A stretch of DNA of 64,000 nt from Acinetobacter calcoaceticus ANC 3811. GTDB taxonomy: Bacteria > Pseudomonadota > Gammaproteobacteria > Pseudomonadales > Moraxellaceae. The notes beneath the pieces are model-generated. The model worked only from the letters and a program-made list of their open reading frames with translations. It was not told where the DNA came from and made no database searches. The stretch is taken from assembly GCF_000399665.1 (NCBI RefSeq), contig NZ_KB976986.1:1554773-1618772 (forward strand), written 5' to 3'. Numbering within the stretch: position 1 is the stretch's first letter; every line of letters begins with the position of its first letter. The translations under genes were made by a program, and so were the position numbers. Below, in pieces: positions 38,178-48,400 of the stretch.

Positions 38178-39237
38178 TCAGTTTATAATCCGATACGCCT
38201 TAGATGGAATTGAGCCTCTAATCAATACTTCTTGATCTTTAATTGCCAAGTTCTTGCTCTTTGTTTTCCTTTATTAATCAAATTTGCCCCATCAGATATA
38301 TCAATAATTTTAGAATCATCTATTTTACATAAATTAATACCAACAATCTTTGCAGCATGTCTTTTTGCATAAAATTGAGCCGTCACTAGCGACTTTGTCG
38401 TCGATATAAATTGAGTTCTATTTTTCCATTTTCCACATGTTCTTGAACTGTATGAGGATTATTTAAACTTTTCGGTGTAAGATCTTTATTTTTTAATGCT
38501 TCTTGAGTTTGATTCTCTGTCAATGCTCGATAAACTGTACCACAATGCTTTTTCAATCCTAATGAATCAACCCAATTATTAGGATTCGGTGCATATTCAT
38601 AAACATTAAATCCACCCAATAATCCAATCGGGTCTTTAGAAATAAAACGCCCTACATACGACGAACAATAACGATAGCGATTGTAATGTAATCCTGTCTC
38701 TTCATCAAAATACTGACCTTGGAAACGGATATTATTTGAAATAATTTCACTGTTTTCGAAGAAATTCGACTTAGCTTTCTCTGCTTTACACTCACCCCAA
38801 GCTTTATATTCGGCTTTCCAAATAATTGAACCAGTATGGTCGGTCATTTCCTGCGGTGTACCTAAGTGGTCACAGTGATAGAACCATACATCATCAAATT
38901 CTTTACCCTGTTTTTCAGTTTTCCAAAGCGGGTCACGGTGTATGTTATAAGGTCTATCTGACCAATCTGGAGTTTGGTGTAATTCTATTGGACTTAAATA
39001 AACAGTCTGTAGAATTGGCACGAAACTGTCTTTTTCATAGATGTAATGCTTAGTCAGTTTCTCTGTGGACTCATAAGCAAGCGTATCGCCATCCCATCCA
39101 TAAATGATGTTCTGCTCTTGACCTGTATAGTGATGTTTACTCCGCTTTTGAATACGACGACCTAAAGCATCATAGCGATATTCTGCCGTATATTGACTAT
39201 TACGGCTCTTCACCATACGGCCATAGACATCCCACAA
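38178..39237 (-). pseudogene. displaced Rhs core end with ADP-ribosyltransferase-like toxin tip, frameshifted
   Basis: From 39234 the sequence is a near copy of the last ~220 Rhs-core residues of the live Rhs (starting WDVYGRMVKS), through DPIGLLGG to DSLGL, where the live gene has DPLGL. The new tip begins HCGTVYRALTENQTQEALK. The frame stops at 38386, but two single-base shifts (near 38400 and 38248) restore a tip containing STTKSLVTAQFYA and DQEVLIRGSIPSKAYRIIN, ending at 38178. The Tyr-Arg, Ser-Thr-Thr and Gln-Glu motifs in that order fit the R-S-E class of ADP-ribosyltransferases. No start codon or N-terminal half remains. Confidence 0.7.
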
Positions 39238-39339
39238 TAAAATTTGATAGATTCAGATTTCTTCTTTGTTTAATTTTTAGTGTTGTGATGCTTATCACTA
39301 ACCAGATGTAATGATTTACTTATCCAAAGTATATTTCCG
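39236..39339. repeat. direct repeat, copy 2: toxin-tail and immunity-head fossil fused to Rhs core
   Basis: Read leftward it encodes a diverged end of the live-type toxin tip (GGAAATATAC, homologous to the Trp-Lys-Tyr region), a TAG stop, then an immunity head ITTLKIKQRRNLNLSNFI. The pseudogene at 37028 reads ITALKIKQRQNLNLSNFI. The start codon is lost by a ~13-base deletion. At 39235 the immunity head is cut and joined directly to Rhs core. Confidence 0.7.
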
Positions 39340-39367
39340 AAAATTAAAGAAATTATCAATTTTAATT

Positions 39368-39393
39368 AAGACTGAATTATCCAGTCTTAATTC
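39368..39393. terminator. hairpin downstream of the interrupted immunity gene
   Basis: TTAAGACTG/CAGTCTTAA, a 9-bp perfect stem with a 7-base loop, begins ~30 bases past the stop of the leftward immunity pseudogene. Only a weak T-rich stretch follows on the minus strand, so termination activity is uncertain. Confidence 0.45.
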
Positions 39394-39424
39394 CACAACA
39401 CTAAAAAAGTTCTTGATTTATAAT

Positions 39425-39895
39425 TTAAATCCACTCTTTTACATTTTTCAAAATATTATCCTCATTGATTGACTCATCTAATTTATGATAAACATCTATC
39501 AAGATTATATTTAAAAATTCACGAACATCCAAAATATTATAAAAACTACAATTCCTCATAAAAATTAATTTATTCTTTTTTGCTACCTCATATAAACCTA
39601 GCCCAATTTTATATTCAAATTTCTTGCATTCATTATTTTATATCTCCGGATAAACAGAAACATCAGTAACAAAATTATAAATTGAATTATTAATTTTCCT
39701 TTCCAACTTAGCATAAAAAATATTTTTATAGAGATAAATCTCTGACATCATAAATTTATCATCTTCATTTAACTGATTTAACCAATTACAATTGACATCG
39801 TAAAGATAGTTCTTAGAAATAAACCAGCTTGAAGAAATATTTAATGGTAACAAAAATTCTTTATTTAAAAAATATTCTAAATCATTCACACTCAT
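39425..39895 (-). pseudogene. immunity-like gene interrupted by an in-frame TAA
   Basis: Eighty-five codons from the ATG at 39895 end in TAA at 39638-39640. The same frame then runs on for 70 more codons (NNECKKFEYKIGLGLYEVAK to NVKEWI) before TAA at 39425. Joined length, ~155 residues, is normal for immunity proteins of this array, so one nonsense change probably inactivated it. No family recognised. Its ATG overlaps the stop of a preceding short frame in an ATGA junction. Confidence 0.6.
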
Positions 39896-40059
39896 TTTAA
39901 GCCTTTTAATATAAGAATCACAATTTTCTTTGATATATCACACCCATAGAGTTCATTTATTAATGAGACTTCAACCATCATATATGTAATCACCTTTTCC
40001 TCATTAAAAATATTATTTCTCTCAATGCCAAAAAATAAAATCCAGAGTTTAATTATATT
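39892..40059 (-). other. C-terminal fossil of a further immunity or toxin gene
   Basis: A 55-codon frame without a start, opening just after the stop of the live immunity gene. It contains FNEEKVITYMMVEVSLINEL and ends ILKGLK. Its TGA overlaps the ATG of the next pseudogene. The amphipathic pattern resembles small immunity proteins. Probably the end of a lost array member; origin uncertain. Confidence 0.35.
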
Positions 40060-40067
40060 TTAAAAAT

Positions 40068-40550
40068 TCAATTAAAATTTACAAAATAGTCATATATTAC
40101 CCCATCATAAAATTCATTTTTTTCATTAGGATAATCAGCACACCCTTCAATTTTAACAAATTTCTTAAAATCCAGATTAGATATTGCAAAATAATCAATA
40201 TCTAATAAATTGATATTTTGCAATACTTTTTTTATATTGTCTTTTGTATCTTTTAAAATTGGAAGACTTGTATTATAAAAATTAGAGCCTAGTGAAACAT
40301 CAGGAAATATTACATATAACTGTTCATTACCATTAAAATAATCTAGATATTTTTCAAAAAAAATCATTTCGACTTTTCTTTTACAATCTACTTTTAGCTT
40401 TTCTTGACACTCAATATTTTGCAAAATTAGTGTAGTTTCTGGATAAAAAATTAAATTTTCCACATCGAATTGGAAATTATTTTTATTTAAAAATAATTTC
40501 CAATTTTTTCTTTGGCTAAATACTAATTTTTTTGTCTCAAAATTATTCAT
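40068..40550 (-). CDS. probable immunity protein for the live Rhs toxin
   Basis: A 160-residue, Asn/Lys/Phe-rich cytoplasmic protein starting 6 bases after the Rhs stop, the normal place for the cognate immunity gene. It shares a pattern with the frameshifted copy at 36518: a head rich in QRKNW/QRQNL, a central LPILK/LPVFK stretch, and similar endings. Two members linked to two related tips support the toxin-immunity pairing. No known domain. Confidence 0.7.
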   Translation of the reverse strand: MNNFETKKLVFSQRKNWKLFLNKNNFQFDVENLIFYPETTLILQNIECQEKLKVDCKRKVEMIFFEKYLDYFNGNEQLYVIFPDVSLGSNFYNTSLPILKDTKDNIKKVLQNINLLDIDYFAISNLDFKKFVKIEGCADYPNEKNEFYDGVIYDYFVNFN

Positions 40551-40556
40551 AATGAC

Positions 40557-43500
40557 CTACTTCGATGCATGCTCTACTGTGATTCCACCAGTTTGATATT
40601 TCCAAGCACCATTATCAAAAGTCTCTGGTTTATTATCACTATTAAGTCGTTTAGGTATACCAACATGCCAATGTGCACAAACATGCTGCTTATCAGGTTG
40701 ATGATGACTAACTATTCTATAGGATTTTACATCATTTGGATTGGCACCAACTTTATATAAATATTGCTCCCATCCATTTACTTTCCTTTGAGCTATTGGC
40801 TGACTTGAAACAGGAATTCCATTTTTAAACAATGCAAGCCTCCTTGCTTCATTTTTTGAAATTGTTGCTTTACATTTTGTAGTTTCTTTATCAAATTCAC
40901 CGCTTTTAGGTATTCCACTTCCTGTCTTATGTTGCCCGCCTCTTGATTTCTTTTGTAAACCTAATGGATCTATCCATTCAATAGCATTCGGTGCATATGC
41001 ATAAACATTATTACCACCCAATAATCCAATCGGATCTTTACTTACAAACCTACCTACATATGGGGAATAATAACGATAGCGATTGTAATGAAGCCCTGTC
41101 TCTTCATCAAAATACTGACCTTGGAAACGGATATTATTTGAAATAATTTCACTGTTTTCGAAGAAATTGGATCTTACTCTCTCCTCTTTACACTCACCCC
41201 AAGCTTTATATTCGGCTTTCCAAATAATTGCACCTGTATGGTCAGTCATTTCTTGCGGGGTACCTAAATGGTCACAGTGATAGAACCATACATCATCAAA
41301 TTCTTTACCCTGTTTTTCAGTTTTCCAAAGCGGGTCACGGTATATGTTATAAGGTCTATCTGACCAATCTGGAGTTTGATGGAGGTCTATAGGACTTAAA
41401 TAAACAGCCTGTAGCATCGGTACAAAACTGTCTTTTTCATAGATGTAATGCTTAGTCAGTTCCTCTGTGGACTCATAAGCAAGCGTATCGCCATCCCATC
41501 CATAAATGATGTTATGTTCTTGACCTGTATGATGATGTTTACTCTGCTTTTGAATACGACGACCTAAAGCATCATAGCGATATTCTGCCGTGTATTGACT
41601 ATTACGGCTCTTCACCATGCGGCCATAGACATCCCACTCAAGGTTTAAATCACCTTGGCTCGTTTTTTGTCTTACGAGTTGTCCATAAGCATCATATTGG
41701 TATTGTTGATCTAGATATTCTTTAACTACGTTATTAACCAAACGATTATAACAATAGCCTGTTTCGTCTAGCTTTTGTGAATGGCTTTGAGCCTTCTGAC
41801 TATGATACGAATCTATAATGTTACTGGCAGGGTCGAAGTTAAACGTTTCTTTTCCAAGTTTACTGCTCGCTTCAAGTAAACGACCTACAGGATCGTACTT
41901 ATAAGCAATATTGCCACGGCGAGTATCTCGAATTGCCGTTAGCTCACCTGTTTTGTCATATTGATAAAGACGCTGTACCAATTGACTGGTCTGCTCTAAT
42001 GCATTGTTGTGCGGCTTATATTGGTTTTGATAGCCATTTTCATGTTCACTCAACATCATTTGGCTTTTCAAACGACCTGCCAAGTCGTATTGCTGTTCTT
42101 GACTCACTCCGTTGGCATAGTGACGTGCAATTTCTCGATGTAAATCATCACGCTCAAAGCTAACAAGGTCTTGACCATTCACGATCAAACTTTGTACATG
42201 ACCGCTACCATAGGTCAACCAGTCAATAATCTGCCCGTCTGGACGAGTCGTTTTGATTCGATCATTAATTTCGTCATATTGGTGTTTCCACACCGCGGTT
42301 TTATTGATTTTATAATCTTGCTGGTGTTCCCGTACTAAATTGCCAGCCGCATCATAAAACCATTGTAAATTGCTTTGAGCATTTTTAGCTTGAATGATTC
42401 GCCCCATATAATCATAGGCAAATTCTTCAGACTGTTTTTCTTCAAGTTCTAAACCATAGTGACCATAACCCGCAGTACGCTGTTCTAAACGCCCCATACT
42501 GTCAAAAATAAATTGTTGAATTCGGTCTTTTGATGCAGCTCGGTCTTTGAGGTCTTGTCCATAAGCAGATGCAACTTCAATACTTGTTGCAAGTTGGCCC
42601 GAGTTTTCATTGTAGTGGTAAACCGTCTCCTTACCATCAAAGTCAATTTCTTTAACGAGTCGGCTTGCGACATCATAGAAGAATTGGTAACTGGCACCAT
42701 TTTCATTAATGAGTCGGGTGAGACGTCCCAATCGATCCCATTTATATTTTAATTTGTGGTTTAAAGCATCTGTACGAGACAGAATTAAACCCGCCTCATC
42801 ATATTCATAGCGAGTGATGTTCTGTTTAGGATCTACATGTGCCAGTAAACGCCCTTCAGCATCATGAATGAAGTGTTCTTCTGTGCCATCAGCATGTTTA
42901 ATCTTTTCAAGTTGACCAAAAGCATTCAGAGGTAAACCCTTTATAATTGGTTCTCGATTTTCTAAGGTAAGTTCAGTATAAAAATACTCAACTTTTTGTT
43001 TTAATGCATTTTCAATGCTGATTACACGACCACGCTCATCATATTGCCACTTGGTTTCTTTACCTGAACAATCCGTATAACTGATTAAATTCCCTTGATC
43101 ATCATATTTGAGTGACTTACTTCCACCTTTAGCATCTGTAATGGAAGTGACTAAGCCCATGGCATTATACGCATAACCCGTTTCATGCTTGAGCGGATCA
43201 ATTTCTTTGATCAGGTTTCCAGAACCATCATATTGCTTAAACCAACGTCCCTGTTCTGCATCAACCATACCAGTGAGTTGATTTTTTTCATCATATTCAA
43301 AATAACTCGTCGCCCCATCATCTTGAGTTGTTGTCAAGACATTACCGCGCTCATCATAAGTATAAGAAGTTTTAGAACCATCTTTGGCGATATGTAAAGT
43401 GATGTTCTTAGCATTGTCTCTAAAGAACCACTCTTCAAAATTATCAGGATAAACAATACGGTAAGTATAACCATCAATATCGTAGTAATGTTCAGTGCTA

Positions 43501-45443
43501 TTCCCTTCAACATCTAACACTGTCGTTTTTCGGATATTCTTATCCCATTCCAACTTTGAGGCACTGCTAGCGTTATCTGCCCACTCTTCAATCGCTTTTG
43601 AAGTAGGTAAAATACCATCCCATTTTAGGTTCATCCCACGATGAGTAAGATCTGTATAAAGTGTAATTAAATGATGGGTATATTGATAATAATAAGAAGC
43701 TGAAAATTCATTTATCGCCTGAACCAAGTCACCTTGTTGATCATAGTCATAACTTGCCAATACACGATCTAACTGACCATTTTTGATTGTCCAAATATCG
43801 GAAACCAAACCCTGTGGAGTTAATTGCAAAGCTAAATGAGCCAGCAAATTATCGTCCTGTTTAAATAAAATGTCCGATAAAATTGTTTTATTATCGATAG
43901 AAACATGGTCATAACGTAAAGCGACTTTGAAACCATTTTTACGTTCTATATAGGATAGACGGTAGTCCTCACCGTATTTTTCATAATAGCGTTTCTCTTC
44001 TTCACCGTAGGCAATTAAATGAAGCTGATCGGATAAAACTGTATAAGTGTATTGCTCGATAGGGTCGTAAATACTTTGACCCGTCTTTAGGTCAGGTAGA
44101 TCGATTGCTCGGCCATCTAAACCAATGTATTCAAGCCCATTTAAATAGTCTTTGTAATCATTCTTCTTTGGACTATATTTAAATTTACGAGAAATTTTTG
44201 TAGTAAATGGAGTAACCCAACGTGCTCCAAAAATAGAGTCATCCATCTGGTAAAGGTTTGAAGCATAGGTACGGCCAATGCTGTCCTCAATTACGCCACC
44301 AATTTGTGCATCGACATGAGTAAAGAACTCTGTACCCATTGCAAAGCTAATTGAACCACCTGTTCCCCCCATACAGTTTTTACACTGATTGGCATTGTTT
44401 TGCGCTTCCGCTTGTTTAGTTGTTTTATCAGTTCTAGTTGATGGATGGCTTGCACTAGCTTTTGTCGTTTCTTTGGCCTTAATCTGAGCTTTCTTTTGCC
44501 GATGTTTTGCAGCAACCATTCCCATGATGCTAAATAGCCAACCAATGGTCCATAAAGTATTAGGATCACTTAAACTATTTACTTTTCCTTGTGCAACTTG
44601 TCCTATAGCTCTTATTTTTGCGCCTAAAGCTAAAATTTTAGCTCGTGCTTCATCAGAGACTACTAAATTGGCTAGGTTGACATACCCTTTACCTACAGTC
44701 TTTGCAACATTTTCAGTAGCATATTTGGCATTGTTTACTATACGGGTTCCATCAAGTTCAAATATTCCTTTTATAACTCCTAAAGACTGCTGGCCTGCTC
44801 GCTTAAGGTTTGGAAGTCCATTTAAAGAACCGCTGACTAATTTCTTAAAGCCGTCATCAATAGTTTTTGTTAATAAGACAATCCAATTACCAACTTCTTT
44901 TAGAACCTGATTAAGTAAACTTTGCCCTTTTTTAGCAAAGTTTTCTAAAGTACCCGCTACATTTTCAGCAATAATGGTCGTTAAAAATACACTTGCGCTG
45001 TCTTTAAATCCTGTACTTAAAGCTTTTTTTACTTCTTGAGAAGTTAATGTTTTTTTACCTAATTTCTTTGCCTGCGCTTTGATAATTTTTTCTGATTCAT
45101 TCTTTACATAAAATAATGCTGGCCGTGCTGCACCACGCACAGAAGGTCCAACCGGTCCCATTGGTACCAATCCAATAACATCGATTCCCAAATTCAACCA
45201 ATCAAAAATCTCAACTTTCTCAAGACCACCTTTATTGAGCATACTTATGATATCAATAATGATATCGCCAACAGCAAAGGCACTTCCTAAAACAGGTACA
45301 CTTCTACAGATTGTCTCTAGTCGGTCAACTGTAACCACACCATTTGTATATTCCTTAAACCATTTATCAACTGCTGCTTTCTTTGCAGTTAAATCTTTGG
45401 GACTAAAAGTATTTAAAGGAGCAACGACTGAATTTTGTGACAT
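40557..45443 (-). CDS. Rhs-repeat polymorphic toxin, T6SS cargo
   Basis: The 1628-residue protein lies 12 bases after vgrG. The N-terminal ~350 residues are hydrophobic and helical without a PAAR domain. A Cys pair (NQCKNCMGGTGG) opens the pre-Rhs region. About 1000 residues of YD/Rhs repeats form the cocoon. The core ends at FVSKDPIGLLGG and DPLGL, the aspartyl self-cleavage region. The last ~132 residues are the toxic tip: NEARRLALFKNGIPVSSQP, then SHHQPDKQHVCAHWHVGIPK. This layout is seen in many Rhs and LXG toxins and may be an HNH/endonuclease VII-like nuclease; that assignment is from memory and uncertain. It resembles described non-PAAR Rhs effectors of A. baumannii such as Tse15. Confidence 0.88.
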   Translation of the reverse strand: MSQNSVVAPLNTFSPKDLTAKKAAVDKWFKEYTNGVVTVDRLETICRSVPVLGSAFAVGDIIIDIISMLNKGGLEKVEIFDWLNLGIDVIGLVPMGPVGPSVRGAARPALFYVKNESEKIIKAQAKKLGKKTLTSQEVKKALSTGFKDSASVFLTTIIAENVAGTLENFAKKGQSLLNQVLKEVGNWIVLLTKTIDDGFKKLVSGSLNGLPNLKRAGQQSLGVIKGIFELDGTRIVNNAKYATENVAKTVGKGYVNLANLVVSDEARAKILALGAKIRAIGQVAQGKVNSLSDPNTLWTIGWLFSIMGMVAAKHRQKKAQIKAKETTKASASHPSTRTDKTTKQAEAQNNANQCKNCMGGTGGSISFAMGTEFFTHVDAQIGGVIEDSIGRTYASNLYQMDDSIFGARWVTPFTTKISRKFKYSPKKNDYKDYLNGLEYIGLDGRAIDLPDLKTGQSIYDPIEQYTYTVLSDQLHLIAYGEEEKRYYEKYGEDYRLSYIERKNGFKVALRYDHVSIDNKTILSDILFKQDDNLLAHLALQLTPQGLVSDIWTIKNGQLDRVLASYDYDQQGDLVQAINEFSASYYYQYTHHLITLYTDLTHRGMNLKWDGILPTSKAIEEWADNASSASKLEWDKNIRKTTVLDVEGNSTEHYYDIDGYTYRIVYPDNFEEWFFRDNAKNITLHIAKDGSKTSYTYDERGNVLTTTQDDGATSYFEYDEKNQLTGMVDAEQGRWFKQYDGSGNLIKEIDPLKHETGYAYNAMGLVTSITDAKGGSKSLKYDDQGNLISYTDCSGKETKWQYDERGRVISIENALKQKVEYFYTELTLENREPIIKGLPLNAFGQLEKIKHADGTEEHFIHDAEGRLLAHVDPKQNITRYEYDEAGLILSRTDALNHKLKYKWDRLGRLTRLINENGASYQFFYDVASRLVKEIDFDGKETVYHYNENSGQLATSIEVASAYGQDLKDRAASKDRIQQFIFDSMGRLEQRTAGYGHYGLELEEKQSEEFAYDYMGRIIQAKNAQSNLQWFYDAAGNLVREHQQDYKINKTAVWKHQYDEINDRIKTTRPDGQIIDWLTYGSGHVQSLIVNGQDLVSFERDDLHREIARHYANGVSQEQQYDLAGRLKSQMMLSEHENGYQNQYKPHNNALEQTSQLVQRLYQYDKTGELTAIRDTRRGNIAYKYDPVGRLLEASSKLGKETFNFDPASNIIDSYHSQKAQSHSQKLDETGYCYNRLVNNVVKEYLDQQYQYDAYGQLVRQKTSQGDLNLEWDVYGRMVKSRNSQYTAEYRYDALGRRIQKQSKHHHTGQEHNIIYGWDGDTLAYESTEELTKHYIYEKDSFVPMLQAVYLSPIDLHQTPDWSDRPYNIYRDPLWKTEKQGKEFDDVWFYHCDHLGTPQEMTDHTGAIIWKAEYKAWGECKEERVRSNFFENSEIISNNIRFQGQYFDEETGLHYNRYRYYSPYVGRFVSKDPIGLLGGNNVYAYAPNAIEWIDPLGLQKKSRGGQHKTGSGIPKSGEFDKETTKCKATISKNEARRLALFKNGIPVSSQPIAQRKVNGWEQYLYKVGANPNDVKSYRIVSHHQPDKQHVCAHWHVGIPKRLNSDNKPETFDNGAWKYQTGGITVEHASK
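40985..41640. repeat. Rhs core end, copy matched by 38580-39234
   Basis: These ~650 bases of the live Rhs gene are repeated, with few differences, in the displaced Rhs fragment. Such shared core ends are the recombination substrate that lets Rhs genes exchange toxin tips. Confidence 0.85.
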
Positions 45444-45455
45444 GTTCTTCTCAAA

Positions 45456-48400
45456 TTATACAAACGTTTCAAAAGGTGATTGGATTTTTGTTATTGCTGT
45501 TTTGTCAGAGCTTGCTTGAGTCAACATTCGGAGTGGATTACTCTGCTGACTTGAAGGCATAAAGCTATTTTGACTAACAAATGATTGGCTTAACCTAGAT
45601 CCATCACTCCCTCCTAAAACCTGTTCAATCGCCATTGGTAGTAATGCTTGGGCACCTTGATCTTTAATTTTTTTAACCGATTCAATCTTCTGCTGTACAG
45701 ATTTCACATTGTCCGCAAGTTGACTCAACTTTTTAAAGTCATTTTTCAATGTTTCAGTTAAACCTTTACTGCCAGATGCAATACCAATGCTGCCTTCTGC
45801 ATCATTTTGATTTGGCCACTCTACCTTACGTTTAAAATCACTTGCCTCATCCCAAGGATTACGAGGATCTGGATCAAACAGAACCTTCACTGAACCCGTT
45901 GCCAAACCTGAAACACGAGCAAATCCTTTATCGTCTAACTTTCCATTAACGACTTTGCCCAAATTATCAGTTACGGTATAACCAGCCCCTTTAACAAATG
46001 CTCCATGTGAATAGTCATGCAAAAGCTCAAGTACACCCTGCCCACGTTTTGGCGGAGGCGGTAGTGAAGAACTAAAATTCGCACTTCCTCCCCCCATAAA
46101 CAAATGCTGCCCAGCTTTTACCTTAAACTTGCCACCAGTGACAGGGAAAATTCCTGAGCCATTAATCTTGATTTGAGATCCACCCGCCGTGATAACGATT
46201 TCTTTAGAAGCACTAATTTCAATTTTGTCTTCTGTTGAAATAATCTGCACAGCTTTACGGGCAATTAAATCTGCTCCATCGCCTTGTGCTTGTATCTCGA
46301 CTTTGCCTTTGCCTGCATAGAGTCTCGCCCCTTCTTGAGCCGAAAAAAGGCTAATTTTATTTTGGGCGTGTGCAATCAGGTTCTTTTGCGTAGTCAGGTT
46401 AATGCTATCACCAGCGGTTTGACTTAACTGAGCATCTGCGCTGAGGTGAATGTCTTCATTACTGGCTAGAGCAATACTGTTAGGTGCGGTTAATATCATC
46501 AAGGCTTGCTTAAAAGCGGCAGCTTTGTCTTGATCTTTTTCTTCAATTTGTTCTATGAACGTTTTTAAGTTCTCAAGAACTTCCAATGGATCAGTTTGCT
46601 GATTTTTAGCAACTTCACTAAGTGCCTTGGCATTGTTGAGGCCGCCTTCAATTTGTTGTTTGGCCTCATTTGCATCTAGATGTACGCCTTGAGCTTGGTC
46701 CTGTTTGTGGGTACTAACGAGTAAGCCACTGCCAGCTCTTACCGCACCCCACTGGTCTGTTCTGAGTTCAAAACCTTCACCACGACCTTCACTCTCTGCC
46801 TTGTCTTTTGGATGGCTTAAGTTACCCAAGTTGAGCTGACTGGCTGCATGGCTACTTTGTAGCTGGGCACTGATTTGCCCTGTGGTGTCATCAAAACGGA
46901 GTTGGTTAAAACCTTTGCCATCAACTTCTTCGGAGCGAATGCCACTCAGTTTTTTGGTGTCGGGTAACTGGCCTTTCTGGTCAAACTGAGTTGGATGGCG
47001 TTCAGCTTCGTGAATACGGCCCACCACAAATGGGCGGTCAATATTGCCGTCAAAGAAGTCGATGACAACAATCTCACCGACACGTGGTAAGAAGCGTGCG
47101 CCATAACCCGCACCCGCCCAAGGAGTGAGTACATCCACCCAAGCGGAGTCGGTATCATTGTCGTTACTGCCTGCTCCACCGTCATGACTATGGTCGTCAG
47201 TTCGGGTAAACAGGAAGCGAACTTTAATACGTCCCCACCGGTCGACATGGATGCTTTCGCCCTCTAACCCAACCACTCTAGCGCGCTGCGGGTAAGCAGC
47301 TGGTCGGTGTTCTAGCTGGCTATATTCAGGCACAGCTTTAATATTGCGACGAACAACGTTCAGCTCAGCAAAGTGGCGCTGCTCAGGGTTTTGGCTGTCG
47401 AGTTGGGCTGCCTTGAGCTTGTCTTTTGGCAACAGACGCTCAAGTTGCTGTTGTAATTCTTTCGGTAAATTATTCTGGTTGTGGTAGTGCTTGCTTAAGA
47501 TTAAAAATTCTTTATCAGCACTATCATGTTGGTCGAGTTCTGGATGGTCATTGAGTTCAAACCAGTAACCCACTTGTGCATCACGGACGTTACCTGAAAT
47601 GGTAAATTGTTTAGAAGTCAGGTGATGGTAGGCATTAATGTGCTGGTTTAACTGTTCAATCTGACTATTGCCTGAAGCTGTAGCTTGATCTTCACCGTTT
47701 AAGTCCTGCATCCACGCTGGGCTAACATGCCATGCATCTTCAAGGTTTAAGCTAGCATTGTCATAGTGTTCGCTGTGCTTTTGTGTGCCCTGTACGCTAC
47801 CACTGCCTTCTTCTTGTTGGAGGGCATCGGCTTGCCAACGTTGGATATGAACCGACGTCGGCTGTAGGCTTCGTTCTGCCTTAACTTGGGTAATGGTGTC
47901 GAACTGTTCTGTGGCACTACTGCGCTGGTAACGTAGGCTACGGCGTTCAAGGGCTTGATAGTTTTGGTTATCGTCAATTAAACGCAACACTTGCGGCTGA
48001 ATAGAAACATTCGGGTCAGCAACCAAAAGCTGAGATTCATCGACTAACCAGTTAATGCCTTCACTACGCCACAGACGGGTTAAAAAGTCATAGTCGCTTT
48101 CGTTTGACTGCATCACAAATGGACGCACATCGTAGTCTTTCGTTAAGCCAGATGTGTCGAGCGTTAGACTTGAGGCAAATAAAGAGCTTTTCCCCTGCCA
48201 TTCCTTAAATAGAATTTCGCTAATATCCCGCACGCTTTTGTTCATAAACACGCGGCTATTACGGCGTTTATACCAGAGTGCAGTTGGGTCTTTTAAGGTG
48301 AGATTATAAATGGTGAGTGAGCCATCACTTTGCCCTTGGCTCGCTTCGGTAATAATGCCTGTGGTTCTAAAAAACTGACCCATGTCAGTGACTTGATCAA

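Noticed and set aside
40557..45443. Rhs repeats taken as DNA tandem repeats or CRISPR
   Set aside because: Periodicity is at the protein level (YD motifs) with varied DNA; there are no constant direct repeats with unique spacers anywhere in the window.
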